64,000 nucleotides of DNA, from assembly GCA_013397455.1 (NCBI GenBank), contig VYZB01000024.1, forward strand, positions 4,401,021 to 4,465,020, written 5' to 3'. The stretch's first letter is position 1. The number at the start of each line of letters is the position of its first letter. This DNA comes from Crotophaga sulcirostris. Lineage: Eukaryota; Chordata; Aves; Cuculiformes; Crotophagidae. Positions 1-13,700 of this stretch are shown here, in pieces. Under the pieces are notes generated by a model. That model was not told the origin of the DNA, did no database searches, and saw nothing but the letters and a program-made list of their open reading frames with translations. The position numbers were made by a program, and so were the translations under genes.

Positions 1-3000
1 TTTAAGAGATATTATTTAAGAGATATTACACTTCTTTATAGGGAAATTGGATGCATTAGTCTCCTGGCAAAGATGTAAATGGCCACATAAGTAAGGAAAG
101 AATTTAAAAGTCATCAGAGCAGAAGCAGCATCCCTTGGCAGTTCATTTCAGGACACATTTTCAGGGAAATATGCAATGATGTATTTTTCACAGGATTTTC
201 CCAAAATGTTTTTATGGGAACTGCTTTGAATACCCACATTCAATTGTAAGTGTCTCCTTAAAAGTCTGAATACATGTCTGTTGATAAAACTTTAGACTCT
301 AATTCAGAATTTAGTATGCACAGGAGATTTTCCAGAGAGGTTCTTACTACAGCAGTAGCTTTTAAGAATACTTTGTTTTCAATCTTTCCATGAATACACC
401 ATAGTTTCTAGGAACATGTACTTTATTTCCAGTAGCTGGTATAAAAGTTCAAGCAAACACAAGCAATGCCACTTCTGGAATGATAACCATAAGTACTCCC
501 TGTTCATCACTTCTTTATGAGTAGAACACAGGTCATGCCTATTTCTTGATTTTATGTCCCAGTTCTATAACCTCTTACCATACCATACTCTTTGTAAATT
601 GTCCACTGAAATTTGTGAATAGTCACTGTTATTCCCCTCACTAACAAGAACATTTTCAAAATTGCCTTGAATATAAACACTTTCATGGAACTTGTCTTAT
701 GCTATTGTATAGAATACATTGCTGTGGGTTGTTTTATTTTAAATAAATATTAGCTAACCATTTTTAAAATAAATTAATGAAAACAGATAAAAGAATGCCT
801 ACTATTTTGAATAAATTAATAGATGTATGCACGTTGAAGATTCTTTTATCTAACACCAAGAATACTAGGGGGATATGGATGTGCACACTTTATGTTGTTG
901 ATCCCAATGAGGTACATTAGCTTTGCCAATTGTAAGAACCTTAGGACTGAGAAGTTTGCATAACAAAACTAAAAGGCATTATATTCATTCTTAGAACTCT
1001 GTTTCCAGAAAAATCATGGGGATTCCACTTACTTTTTAGAGAGGAAACTAAGATGCATGAAGCCCTTTTGTGTTGGAATATTTGCATTTTTCCTGTTTTT
1101 TATTGCTGTTGAAGGGTGAAGCTGTCTTCTAATGAGAATATAATCACAATAAATGTGGTAATACATAAATGCAACAAAAGTAAATGCAGTGGCCAGTTAG
1201 GATGCTATTTTACTGTATTAACTAATGTAGTTAAGAGATATTTAGAACCTAAGTAGGAAAACTACAGAAAGCAGGTTACTGAGAATGTTGGAGGAGAGAT
1301 GAGATCCTCACTGGATAATGTTTCTGGATGCTACTGCTTGTGACAGAATTGTAGAATTTGGCTATAATAATGTCATTTTTCTTTTGTAAATTTAACATCT
1401 TTTTACCGAAACATTGCCAATAGGTAAAAGAAAGTCAGCAAAACAGGAAACAAATAGAATAATCCTGGTCCTTTGTTCAGGACATGCTTGGGGAACAGGA
1501 CCAAGATGACTACTGCAGAAGACAGGAGAAACACAGTGAAAATAGCCAGTTCCTAATTCCTAACTGTGTTTTAGTGAAATGTCCTGTCACTGCCTACTGT
1601 TTTTGTCTTAAGATTATTATTTTACATTTTATATTATATTAGGTTTGATGTTAATTTGCAAGTTCTGTATTTGGTTAAATGGAAATATATTCAGTCAGAT
1701 AAATAAATAATAATATAATGAGTTAACATGTATTTTTATTTTTAGAGAAACAGAGTTCAAATTTGCCATTTTAAATGCCTCAGTCTCTATGGAGAAGGTT
1801 TGTATACAAGATAATAAGATTATTTAGAAGTTTTTGAGACATTACAACTTTGCAGAAATGCAAATAGAGAAAACTTTCAAAAAATTTTGCTTAACAGTAA
1901 AAACTGGTTTTAGCTAATGCCACACTGAGCTGTGTTCTATGCAGGATATAGGTTTTTCAGTACATTCATATATGACTTGAAAAGAGGGAGAAAGTAAAGT
2001 GATAAAGTTTGCTTGTATATTAAAGAGGTTACTAAAGATAAGGACTGATTGCAAAGTGCATCAGAAGGACTTTAAGTGGTTAAGGATGTGATTCAGCTCC
2101 ATATGACCACTCCTAAACTTTGGTGTCTCCATAGAAACAGTTTGGCTGAATTTCTGCTGTAGTCAGTGAAAAGCTGGTCAATACAGCCAGTGGGACATAG
2201 AGAGATTCAAGTCATTACTTGACTTGTATGATAAGATAATATCATGAAAAGGGATGGGAGTAGAGTATTGTGCAACCAGTGAGACTTATACTGATAGATT
2301 AGTCAGCAGCTTAAGAAAGAATAAGAAAATTCACATGAATGACAGACGAAATAAGGTATGAAAAGTTATTTCAAGTAATTTCTCGGACAACATTCCTGTA
2401 ATCCATGCTACTTTCCTTCAGATAAGTCACATTAAAATGGTTTAAGTTGCAATGCCACCAACCCACTCCTGCTGGTAGCTGCCAGAGTCAGTGGCAGCCA
2501 GAGAGCACACAGATGACACTGTCCCCAGCTGTGGGTGCCTGGCACTGCAAAATGAGAGAAGGGGTACAACACTTCCTTACAAGGGTGTGAGATGGACTGA
2601 GCTGGCCAGATATATGAGTGAACTGCAGACTGCACAAATAAGACCCAAAAATATCTGTAAGCTGAACTTGATCTGGAGTTCGTATTTTGAGGAACCGAAT
2701 CTTCTCTTTCAAGCCTCAACATGGCTCACTAACAATGAATAAAAGTGTTCGGCAGTGGTGTTCTGCGTTATGTCACATCGATACTAATGCCATGCAACTG
2801 CCCTTAGCTCTGCTAAACCAGGGGGAAGTCACTAGTTCAGCTCAAAAAGCAGAAAGTTATTAGCATGGAAAGGCCATGAGCATAAGGAACTGCACTAAGA
2901 ATAGACTTATTTATTTTATCCAAGGCAGTTATAAATAACTGCCACTTTTCAGAGATATTGTATTCTGTGTCATGAAAACTAATTTTGAAGGAGCAATTGA

Positions 3001-4681
3001 ATCATCCTTCTGTAAGGACAAAAGATATTGGAAAGACTGCTACGTGTCTGAACCAAAAAGGGGCCTGACCTTTACTAGCTGAATGGGTGTTTATTAAGCT
3101 GTGAACAACCACTGATTATCTGTACCGATCATTAAAAAATATTTGACTCATCTCAAATAAATTCCAAAATGCCAAAGGTTAGCTTTGGCAGTAGGTATGG
3201 ACAAGAGATAACCTGTAAACATATATATGTTTCTGCAGTACTCTTTAAGTATAATTACCCAAGTGCGTTAGTTAAACTTGTCTGGCAATATTTTTACTAT
3301 GATAGATTTTTGAGCCTGGAAAATCCTTGACTGTAGAGTTTAAGCAGCAGGTTGCAGAGTTGGAAGTAGAAAAAAAGAGGGAAGTTTTTTTCTTATTAAT
3401 ACTGAAAATTTGCAGCTGAAGTGTAACAAAAGACCGTAAATATTATAATATATCCATGTAGATGAATTCTAAGGGAAGTGGTATTTTATTATATAGACAT
3501 GAAAGTGTGTGAAGACACTGACAGGAGGACAAACAACATTCAACAAATACTGTTTAGTGTATAATAAAAGTATCTGGTAGTACTATCTTGGACTCATCAG
3601 TGTGGAATGACAGATAAAAAAATTACTGTCATTTGTGGTACTGAATGAGAGCACATTGAGAGAGGCATGACTTTTCCACCACATGTATAAATAGCTCCTT
3701 TCAGACCCATCATTCTCTTTCTTTCCTCTTGTGAATTATTCTGTAGCAGCTTTCCTAATCAAGCATTTTGTTGAGAAGATGAAGAAACAAGTATGAAAAA
3801 GCATTTGTCAAGAAGAGGAAAATCATGCTTTTACCATAAGCATTTCCCATATCTAAATTTATTTCTGTGAATCTTCAAATGAAATTGTTGCCTAAGAAAC
3901 AAAACATGAATGTTTAAATATTGCATCTTTGGGAAAGTGCTTTGTGTGAATTTAGTTGCCTTGTATAACTTAGATATGGCACTATATTAGCCAGGCTAAC
4001 AATAATCCTGTGGTAGAAAGTCTTTGTCACTAGGTTCTACATTTTCAAAATGATACATGAAAGATCTTTCTGTGCTGAACCATCATGTTAATAGCTGTCT
4101 CATGGGCAAGACAACTGTATTAACATAAAGAAATTTCCCAAAGGTTTGCAAACCAGAAGACTGCCAAAATTAATCAAATACTTTATTCAACAGATTTTGC
4201 CTGAGAAGCTGTAATTGTTAACGCTAAATGATCTATTTTTAGTATAACCAAGGCAATAATTGTTATCAAGTCCTACACCTCTACCAATTTCAAAGTTATC
4301 TTGAGTTTTTATAGTATACAAGCAATTAAAAATTACTTAAAAAAGCTCAATCTAAAGCTTTTATAATCACCATCTAGAATAACTTAAAATCTTTAAACAT
4401 CAGACATTTTAGTAAAAATTATTCTAGAAAAACCTTCCCAAAGTGATGGCAGAAGCCAAGACACATAGGTTGTAATTTACATCACCTGAGTAAGTGCTGC
4501 GGCTCTAGGCAGGTCCTTAGTAGCACCCTATTTTGCTTTACATAATGCACTTGGAGACCCAGATGAAGAACTGGCTGTATGTGCCAAGGAAAAAAGGATA
4601 GTGAAGTATAAAGATTCTACAGAGTTTCTGCATCCTCTCTCCCCATATAATAACATCTACATGTACACAATTACATCTTAC
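1..4681. other. COL28A1 intron sequence, no exon found
   Basis: AT-rich sequence with no collagen-like exon, no CR1 copy that I can recognise and only short chance reading frames. The first 28 bases are a perfect tandem pair of a 14-base unit (tttaagagatatta). Confidence 0.55.
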
Positions 4682-4735
4682 CTTGCTTCCTTGAATGCCT
4701 TTTGGGCCTGGTTCACCTGGAGGTCCACTGACACC
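4682..4735 (-). CDS. COL28A1: COL28A1 collagen exon (54 bases), leftmost seen
   Basis: Six triplets (G-V-S to G-S-K) with TAG acceptor and gtaagat donor. I find no further collagen exon between here and base 1, so the gene continues left of the window. Confidence 0.86.
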
Positions 4736-7700
4736 CTACACAAAATTCAAAGTATAAAATGAGTTTCCTTTGAATATGCATGTATAGTTTATTTGGAACT
4801 TGGCCTTAACAGGGTACAGTAAAACACAGCACAACGCTAAGCTCTAAAGCATAAAAGTTTTCTGTATCATATCCCATGAGGCGCCCAACACATTAAATAT
4901 TGTGAATATTCAATAAACAGTGCTGGCAGAAAGGATAACTTATTGCTCCATATAAATTGCATTTGTTTTATCTGAAGCTTTCTGTTCCTTTCTTCTCTTG
5001 CTCCTTGACTTTGCCATATTTTCATTTTCTCTCTTCTGCCCAAGCAAATAAACTAAGCTGTCATGTCTTATTCAGCTACATTTGTAAGAAATCACTTTCC
5101 TCTGATGATGAGCTGCTGAGATTAATTTTAACTCCTTGACATTACTATAACCATTGTGTCCCTTCACACAAGGAAATTATTAATGGCTTTTTGGAAGAGA
5201 CAGAGTAGGTAAGGTACTCTGTGTGGAGCAACAACATTTGAGGACGTCCTTTCACCAATACTATGGCCAGTACAATAGCTAGAAAAAAGTAGGTCTGATA
5301 ATTATGAAAAGCAGTAAGATCATAGGATGATCAGATGAGACCCAGCTACAGCATTAAAGCTTTAACAGTTACTGAAATCCTCCAGGAGTTCACCAACTTG
5401 TAAATCACTGAACATCCCACTGGCATCTGCCGGGTTGCCAAGTAAGGTCAGATTGGTCAACGTTGTTGCAACTACCACTAACAGAGCTGATAAAGGAAAT
5501 GAAGTGGAAGTATCATGAAATTTTTCAAGTGTCTGAAGAAAAAAAAATCATGAGTTATCAAAAGAATAGTACCTCAAAATTACACTTCATTGTAGTAAAA
5601 ATGATGGGTCAAATAGGGATAAATTTATGCTTATAACAAGACAAATTGGCCCAAATCTACACGCATTGGTTTCATGACTGACACAAAAATGTTCTCAGTG
5701 TGTTCATTCCCTTTCTTAAATATGCTGAACTACAGGAAACACGACTACCAAAAAGAAACAAAAATAATCCCTTTCAGCTACCATCATTAATAGCTATAGT
5801 AAATCTTCCAAAATATTAACATTTTTTCTCACAAACAGATTTGAAAATTTAGGAATAACTGCAATTTTGTACCACACATGGATTTCCAGTCAAGAAAAAA
5901 AAGTAAATTATATTCTCTCCTTTTCTTTTGCAGCTTTTGCACAAAGCATGCAAAAATGTCATCACACACCTAAGTAACAGTTATACAGACCACAAATCAA
6001 ATATCAGGGGGAAAACAGTAAATAAAATGTTATGCTCAAATCATAACTTCACAAATTAGGGAATAACTGCCTCAAAAGAGTACAGTGATGTCCCAAGTGC
6101 TGTAATCCATACAAACTCATAGTTATACGGACTCACTCCTTGGTTTATGCATTTCAATTGAGTACTATTTACTAAAGGAAATCTTGCTGTTTTGCGCGTT
6201 TCAAAAGAAGCGAACTCTATCCTCTTAGTATCTTGGTGTCATATAAAGAACTAAAATATTTCTTTACAATTTCTCAGTACTTGAAAAGCATTTCCAAAAA
6301 GAGACTTTGAAAAATCACAGTTTTATAAGCTATTCTTGCCAAGGAAAAAGTTATGATCACAATGTAATGTGGGCTAATGTAAAGTGCTCAAAGCAGGGTG
6401 TGCTAATAGTAGTGCATACCACAATCCAATACAAATACATAAGTTAAATCACTCTCATGCTCAATGCTTGCTATCTTTCTTTTAGTTATTAAGCAGGTTG
6501 TAGTTCCCATGGTAATTACTTCTCATAGCTCAGAATTACAGTAAAACCTTGCAACCATTGATTAGTTTTCTTGTATAGTGGTACATCCATCTGTTTCTGA
6601 TCTCCACCAGTTAGGATTTTTTTTAATGAGCCTTTCAAACCTAAATTGAAGGCAGACCATTGTACTATATGAGGAACATTAAGCTCAAACTGCCATAATG
6701 TAGGAGTAATTGCAGTGATGCTGTATATGAAAATTAAAAGAAAAAATATATTTTGCCTTAAAATAATCAGGTTATGTCACTATATGATAATTTAGAAACA
6801 GTTTGACTTGCAACAGCAGTTGGTATTTTAGAGAGTTTGGAGAAATGAACATATATTGCATGGTGAGTAGGGAAATGCTAGTGATCTAATTTGTCTCACC
6901 AATTTCTGTCAAAATTGGCCAAAAGTCTCTTACCCAACTGCTTCCAGTTTTTCATAAAAAAAAATAAATAAGACTTATTTTTTGGGGGGGGGGGGAGTGG
7001 GGGGTGTCTGTGTCTGTGTGTGTGCGTGTGTGTGCGTGCACGCGCACAGATCCCAAGTGGGTCACACACTTCTGGGCAGTAGCAGCAAAGTTTTTTTTCT
7101 TTGAAAGTTATTTCCAAAAGACAAAGTTTTGCCAGACTCTACTGTCTTGGAGCCCCATGCACCAAATGCGCTGTTCTCCACAGAGCTGACAGGTTGCCTG
7201 TAGAAGAAGCTTACAGAATATAACATGTTTTCTTTCAACTTAGTAGCTCTTAGTTCCCTTACCTGAGGTCCCCGAGGTCCCCTAGGTCCAAAAGGGCCTT
7301 CCAAACCCTGAGGAAAATAAGATTCAATTATCAGATTAATAGAAAATTGCAGTTCTCTGCTTTAAAGTACTGCAAACAGCAATGTACATGGAAGGACTCA
7401 TATCTCTGTTCAAGTTTCTAGGGAGCTTATTCTCTTTCCAGAGTACTGCTGTTTTCATACTGTATTCAGTAATTGCCTGTTACATTCCATCCTCAATACC
7501 TGGTTAAAATAGTTTTCATATACAACAAGAATTGCGGATGGCTACTTAACATCTTAGCTATTTGATTAACAAGGTATTTGCTATTGGTCTTTAAATTAAA
7601 TTTCTCTAAGTATATTAGACGCAGAATTCTTAAAATGCTGCAGTGCTTTTAACAGAATAACTTCAGGTAATTATGTCTGACTTACTCAATCTGCTGATTA

Positions 7701-10700
7701 TTAGCATGATAGAATCACAGTAATAGTTCACAAAAAAAACCCATTTAAAAATACATCCAAAAAAAGTAAAATTCCATATTTCCATACTTTTTATTCCACT
7801 GCCATTTCTCCCTTTCATGAGTTCTTACCAGTTACTGCCACTGTAGATGGTTCACAAATATTTCTGCTGCATTGTTTTTTCTTTAGTCATCAGACTGTTC
7901 CCTTCCAATTGACTCAATACTCAGTTCTAATTTATTTCTAAAGCAAAAACAGCTTCAGAAAATAGTTTATAAAGGTCTTTTCTTTCTCTTCTCTTTAAAT
8001 TATCAGTATCTCCATATACAGAGGCACCGGCATTTTTCAAGGCATATTCTGAACCTCTAATAGCCTTGATAAGTTTAGCAGCGATACCTACGTAGCCATA
8101 CCTCATCGACTGTCTTCCCCTGCAGATTCAAACTCAGAATTTTTTAATAATCTCTGCTCCCTGGCATTTGCTCCCAGGCCACACATCAGAGAGTACAGAT
8201 AAGTCTAGTCAGTTCCAGCGCATTTACAAAACTACACAAGCAGTGGATAGCATAAACAACAATATAGAATCACAGAATCATTAAGGTTGGAAAAGAGCTC
8301 TAAGATCATCAAGTCAAACCACCAGCCCATCACCACCATGCCTACTAAACCATGTCCTGAAGTGCCATGTCTATACAGTTTTGATCGCAAAGCCAAACAC
8401 AAACTGTCTGAATTTCAAGCCTGAACAGCTTTTGAAGAAATTCATATTTGCAGCACCAAAACAACTGCTGGACTCAGTCTGATGAGTGAGATTGTAAAGC
8501 AGGAGGGGAAAAATGCAACATTTTCAGATCAGACAATGTTACCACCAATTATCCTTCAACATCCATCACCTCAGAATATTCATCTTACTTCTCATACATT
8601 GGGCCATGTATGTTCTGTTTCTGATGATTTTGTCCAGCATAGACTACTTTCATTAAATAAAAAAAATAATTTTGTTGATTCTGCACTTGTAAATGTGAAG
8701 CTGGGAATTATGGAAGTGGCTGTATTTTTCATTTGTTCATGAAGGTCTTGAAGTCCATAATCCATTATGATCTCTGATGCTCTGCAGATGTCAAACTTTT
8801 TTTTTATCACTGTCCTCTACAGAAATGAAACAAACAAGCTTCCGGCAGCCCTGGCATATGTTTTCTACATCCAGATTTCTTGGCTGCTTTGATTATGGTC
8901 TCTGCCAGCTTCTGAACAGCTTCCTTTTATCTTAGTAGACATTTCACATAACCTCGTGCTATTTCTCACATATTGTCTGGAAAAAGGAGCTATGATCTTT
9001 CTTTATTCCTCTGAGACATGTGACTCTTTCTCCTTTTTAATGGATATTCCAGCCTCTTCTGACTCACCGCAATTTTGAATCCCCACATCCCACAAGATAT
9101 ACTCAGCTTTTAGATCTTTATTATAGTATAATGCCCTTTTTTCTTTGCAACAAATACTGCTGCTTTGAATACTTCCTAATTCCTACCTGTGACTTCATTG
9201 TTAAATAACAGGTTCCAGGAATCACAAACTTCTCAAGTTGGTCTTTGATAAAGCTAAGCTTAACATGGATGTTAAAACTGAAGAAACTTGCTTTAATAGA
9301 ATGATCAATTGCAATCTAGTTGGCAGTGCTTAACAACTCAACTACAAATCTGTGGTTTGTAGTACTTATACAAACCGACTTACAGGAACTCAAGATATAT
9401 GACTATCCCACTCAGGAGTACATTATCCTTCCACCTTTCAGAGTGTGAAAAACAGGCAAAAAATTCTATATTAAGTTGTATCTCTTCTGCATTTCAGGTT
9501 AAGAGAAAAGGAGGACTAGATAAAAGTGTGATGCATGCCAGCACATGTGGGCTGGTAGGCCTGAAAGTTGTTGAAGTTGTGTAAGAACCTGCTTCTAAGG
9601 TAAAATAACTTTATGTACTTGAATTAAAATCAACATTTTAAGGAAAAAAATCTGGTGAACTCTGCAACATCTTCACAGTCCTTTATAAGCAGGGATTGGC
9701 ATTGGCCAGGACTTGTTTTAGGTAAGTGACTACAATTCTTCTGCAAAATGGAAAAAAAAAATGGTTTGGTTTTTATGAATCATATTTCTACTGTGAACGT
9801 ATCTCTGCTACCAGGGAATGTTCCAAATTTACAATAACCTTTACAAGCTATGTTTAAGAATGTCATATGATTTTCTAGCATCTTTATCAACATGAAACAG
9901 TTAAAATAAAAACTATACTTACTCTTTCTCCTTTTATTCCTGGGGATCCACATTCTCCTCTTTCACCCTTTATAACAAAAAGGTTAAACAAGATGTTTTG
10001 ATTACACTACATGCATTAAACGCTGAGCAAGCAGTTTAGTAGTTCAAGAGATTTAACAGGTTCTGAGGACCCGAGAATGGCATCATTAGATATGGTCTGT
10101 AGAAGATATTGTCTGCTCTACTCAAGATAGATATTTTTTCTTTCTGAGAACACCTACAAAATTTCCATCTTACATCGTAACAGGATAACATATTTAATAG
10201 CTAATAAGTTTAGGTGTATTTCTCCACCTTGCTGCACTGCCTCCAGAGATCTTCTCTATATTCTGATTTCATTACTGTGATGCCTGAAATTTTCCTGAAT
10301 AACAATTGTGAGATTGTACAAATGGAGACAGAGAATTACTAATGTGTTCCACTGATGATTTAACATATCAATATACATATGAAAGGTAGATATTTGAGTC
10401 TACTCTTCCCATTTCTATGAAATATGTCCATAAAATTGACTGAAGCATAGATTCAGTGAGGCACTGCTCTTACTAAGAATCCTTGCAGGGAGGTAAGTGT
10501 CCAAACCAAGCAAAGTCAAAATGGGATTATCTATGTTTCTGTTCTGCCTCTGATTATCCAGTTTGCAACATAAATTTCAGCTCTAGAATATTGCAAGGCA
10601 TTGAAATGTATAACCTTTTGAGCTTTTTGGAAGGCCTATCTTTAGACTGGTTTTGATCCAGAGTTGTAGTTATAGTTAGGTTTATAAGTTATCTTCCTTG

Positions 10701-13700
10701 TGGTAAGTATTTTTAAAAGCTAATGATTGCCATGTCTATTTGTGTAAATAGTTTCACATTCTTTCTATTTAGTCTCTTATTCAACCCTCAACTTTTTCCT
10801 TCCAGCGGCTTTATTTCTTCTCTTTGAAATTTTTCAGCTTTATTTACATTTTTTATATATTACATTTTCTGAATTATTTTTTTTTTACATTCCAACAAGC
10901 CAGTCTGCAAGTAGTTACATAAATGATCGATATACTTTCAGGGAGGAAAGTATATCGATCGATATATTGCATTAGGAGCTCTCATGACAAAAAGACAAGG
11001 CAGGGTCTTCTTTCCATTCCTCCACATACCCTGTCAGCAAGCGACAATCTATTTTGAGACTATTTCTATCCTATAAAAATCTTACCTTATCTCCCTTGTA
11101 GCCAGGAGCTCCCTATTCAAAAATTTAAAAAAAAGAAAAAAAAGGAAAAAAAAATCATAAAAGAGAATGCAAAGGTGTAACAAACGACTAATTTAAGTAG
11201 AAAAAAACACCAACCTAGTAAAGAAACACATTTCAAAAGTTTAACTCTTCATAACAAAATATATCTCTGGAATCACTTAACATATAATTCTCTGCAAATT
11301 TAGATGTGTATTACTTCTGTAAACATGCCACTCAGTCTACCAGCCTCTTAGCAGATATATGCTACCATTCAAATGGGACTTTTAAATTGAATTGATCTTA
11401 TGCATGGAGTAGTTTTAATCTTTCTACTGTGACTCAACAACAATCCAAGCTGAGAAATATCAGATGTCAGAAGCCACTGGAGGACTATCTAGATGTTCTT
11501 AGTGATGACATTTCTCATTCTGTCTTTGGTATAAGTCTACTGCAAGTCAATACAAAATCACATAGCATCAAAGTTCCTTTTGTTAGTAGCACATAGTTAG
11601 ACTGTTTCTCTCAGTATAGATGCTTCTCTAAACCAGAACTTAGTTTAAGTGCTCTAAATAACTTAATAAAGTAGATGTGTGAAAAAATGGAAATCCCATT
11701 TTCAGTTCAGTGGAACTAAACTGTGAATCAGGATCTGGAAGATAATCCAAAAAAGACCAAATGTGAATTAGCACTGCATTAGTCACATACCTCTTCACCT
11801 TTTTCTCCCTGATCTCCTTTTTGAGCATCACCCTATTGAAAACAAAGGAATACAACTTAAATATGTATTGTTCTTTTATTTATCACTATTACAGTAAAAC
11901 CAAGAACACCATTTAAAGAGCAGAAGTTGCTTTTTCTATTTACGAACATCCACAATTTTTCCTTCCACAATCAAGGACACACAATTCCTGAATATTAACA
12001 TAGAAATCTCAACTACTGTCATTAGATGACTGAAATCTTACTTATCAGAGTAAGCTCCTATGCTCAAGAGACTTGTGTAATGTTAGAAAGCTCTGTGGAG
12101 TTTAGAGAGCCTTCAGTTAGGTTCAGAGACTTCTGCTATCAGAGGAAAACTGGAATGATAGGCACTGTTAACTCAGTTGCAGTTTATGATTTTTTCCTCT
12201 CTCACTTCCTAAGCAGTTAACTACAAACCTCTCATAGCAAAAGTCAACCTTCTAAATCATCTTTAAAAATACTTTTCCTTTGCTATATTCACTTCTATGG
12301 ATTGAATTAAACTAGATAGAAATTTGCTTAATTTTTTAAAAATTCACTTTACCTTGTTTCCTTTTGGTCCTGGCTCACCTTTTTCCCCTCTAGTACCAGC
12401 ACTGCCCTGAAACAAAGCAGGAAGATGTTATTAGCATTGTGAGGATAAAACTCTTCAGTTTTTCTAAGATTCTATCTTGGGGGCAGGCCAAAATCATTCT
12501 GGAATATTCTTAGGTAGAAACCCACAATGATTCATGTATGGCACCTGTAATGCTACTTTTACTTCGCTAAAAATCCCCTGGTGTTAGAAAGTATCTGTGA
12601 TTTTTTTTTCATAAATAAATAGAATATTTAAATATGTAAATAAATAAATTTTATAAGTACATTTTCTACAGAGCATTTGAAAAACTAGCCAGGAACATGT
12701 CACAAAAAACATACATAGTTCCTCCTCCGCATTTTTCAGATTTACCCACCACTATCTAATTGTCTTGATTAAAAAAATAACCTATGCACAGAACAGCTTA
12801 GTGTCAATATTCAGCAGCCCCAAAATAAAAAATTACTACACCATTATTTCTATTTGGGTGGTCATGAAGGTGGGGAGTAGAAAGCTTGGCTTATATGTGA
12901 ATATGTAAAAATACATACAACAGAGACGAGTGCTGGAGGCAGAGTTTTAAACCCTTCTTCATATGTTTCATCACCCTCATGGAAGCTGCTGGTGGAAGCA
13001 AACCTTTTTCTAACGGACCTACACTTCCCTGTTGCAGAATTCAAAATATGGGCTTCAAAATCATGTCCCTATTTACCCACAGTATTTTATTACCCAATAA
13101 TATAAATATATTTCCACGATAGTGTGTGATTATGGATAGATCTTTTTTCTGAGCTCTTATGAGAGTGGCCTTTCACAGTGTTATGATACATCTTCTTTTC
13201 ACATCGCAAGCACAGCTAATGTCTTGCTTTTTATGGACATAGTAGCCTATTAAAGTACTATGCAACATTGATCTCTATTAATATTCAAATTCTGGAGGTG
13301 TTTCAAATGAATGCATACTTACAGAATCACCTTTGTCTCCTTTTAGTCCCTTTTCACACACCCAGTTCTTCCGCATACACTAAAAGGTTAACAAAAACAT
13401 TAANNNNNNNNNNNNNNNNNNNNNNNNNNNNNNNNNNNNNNNNNNNNNNNNNNNNNNNNNNNNNNNNNNNNNNNNNNNNNNNNNNNNNNNNNNNNNNNNN
13501 NNNNNNNNNNNNNNNNNNNNNNNNNNNNNNNNNNNNNNNNNNNNNNNNNNNNNNNNNNNNNNNNNNNNNNNNNNNNNNNNNNNNNNNNNNNNNNNNNNTT
13601 AAGGTTGCATATAGTACTGTGAAATCTTACATAATTTTTGGACAATTTTGAAATTCCTATTGTTTTCTAATGAGGGCACTAATGAATTTGCAGCTGTTGT

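Noticed and set aside
2432..2722. 96-codon minus-strand frame in the COL28A1 region
   Set aside because: No Gly-X-Y repeat, splice sites or recognisable domain. Most likely chance or a repeat fragment that I cannot name.
12862..13044. G-S-V-G-P-L-E-K-G on the minus strand as a COL28A1 exon
   Set aside because: An acceptor-like AG precedes it, but there is no donor in a suitable place, the triplets stop after the first few residues, and the flanking exons join in phase without it.
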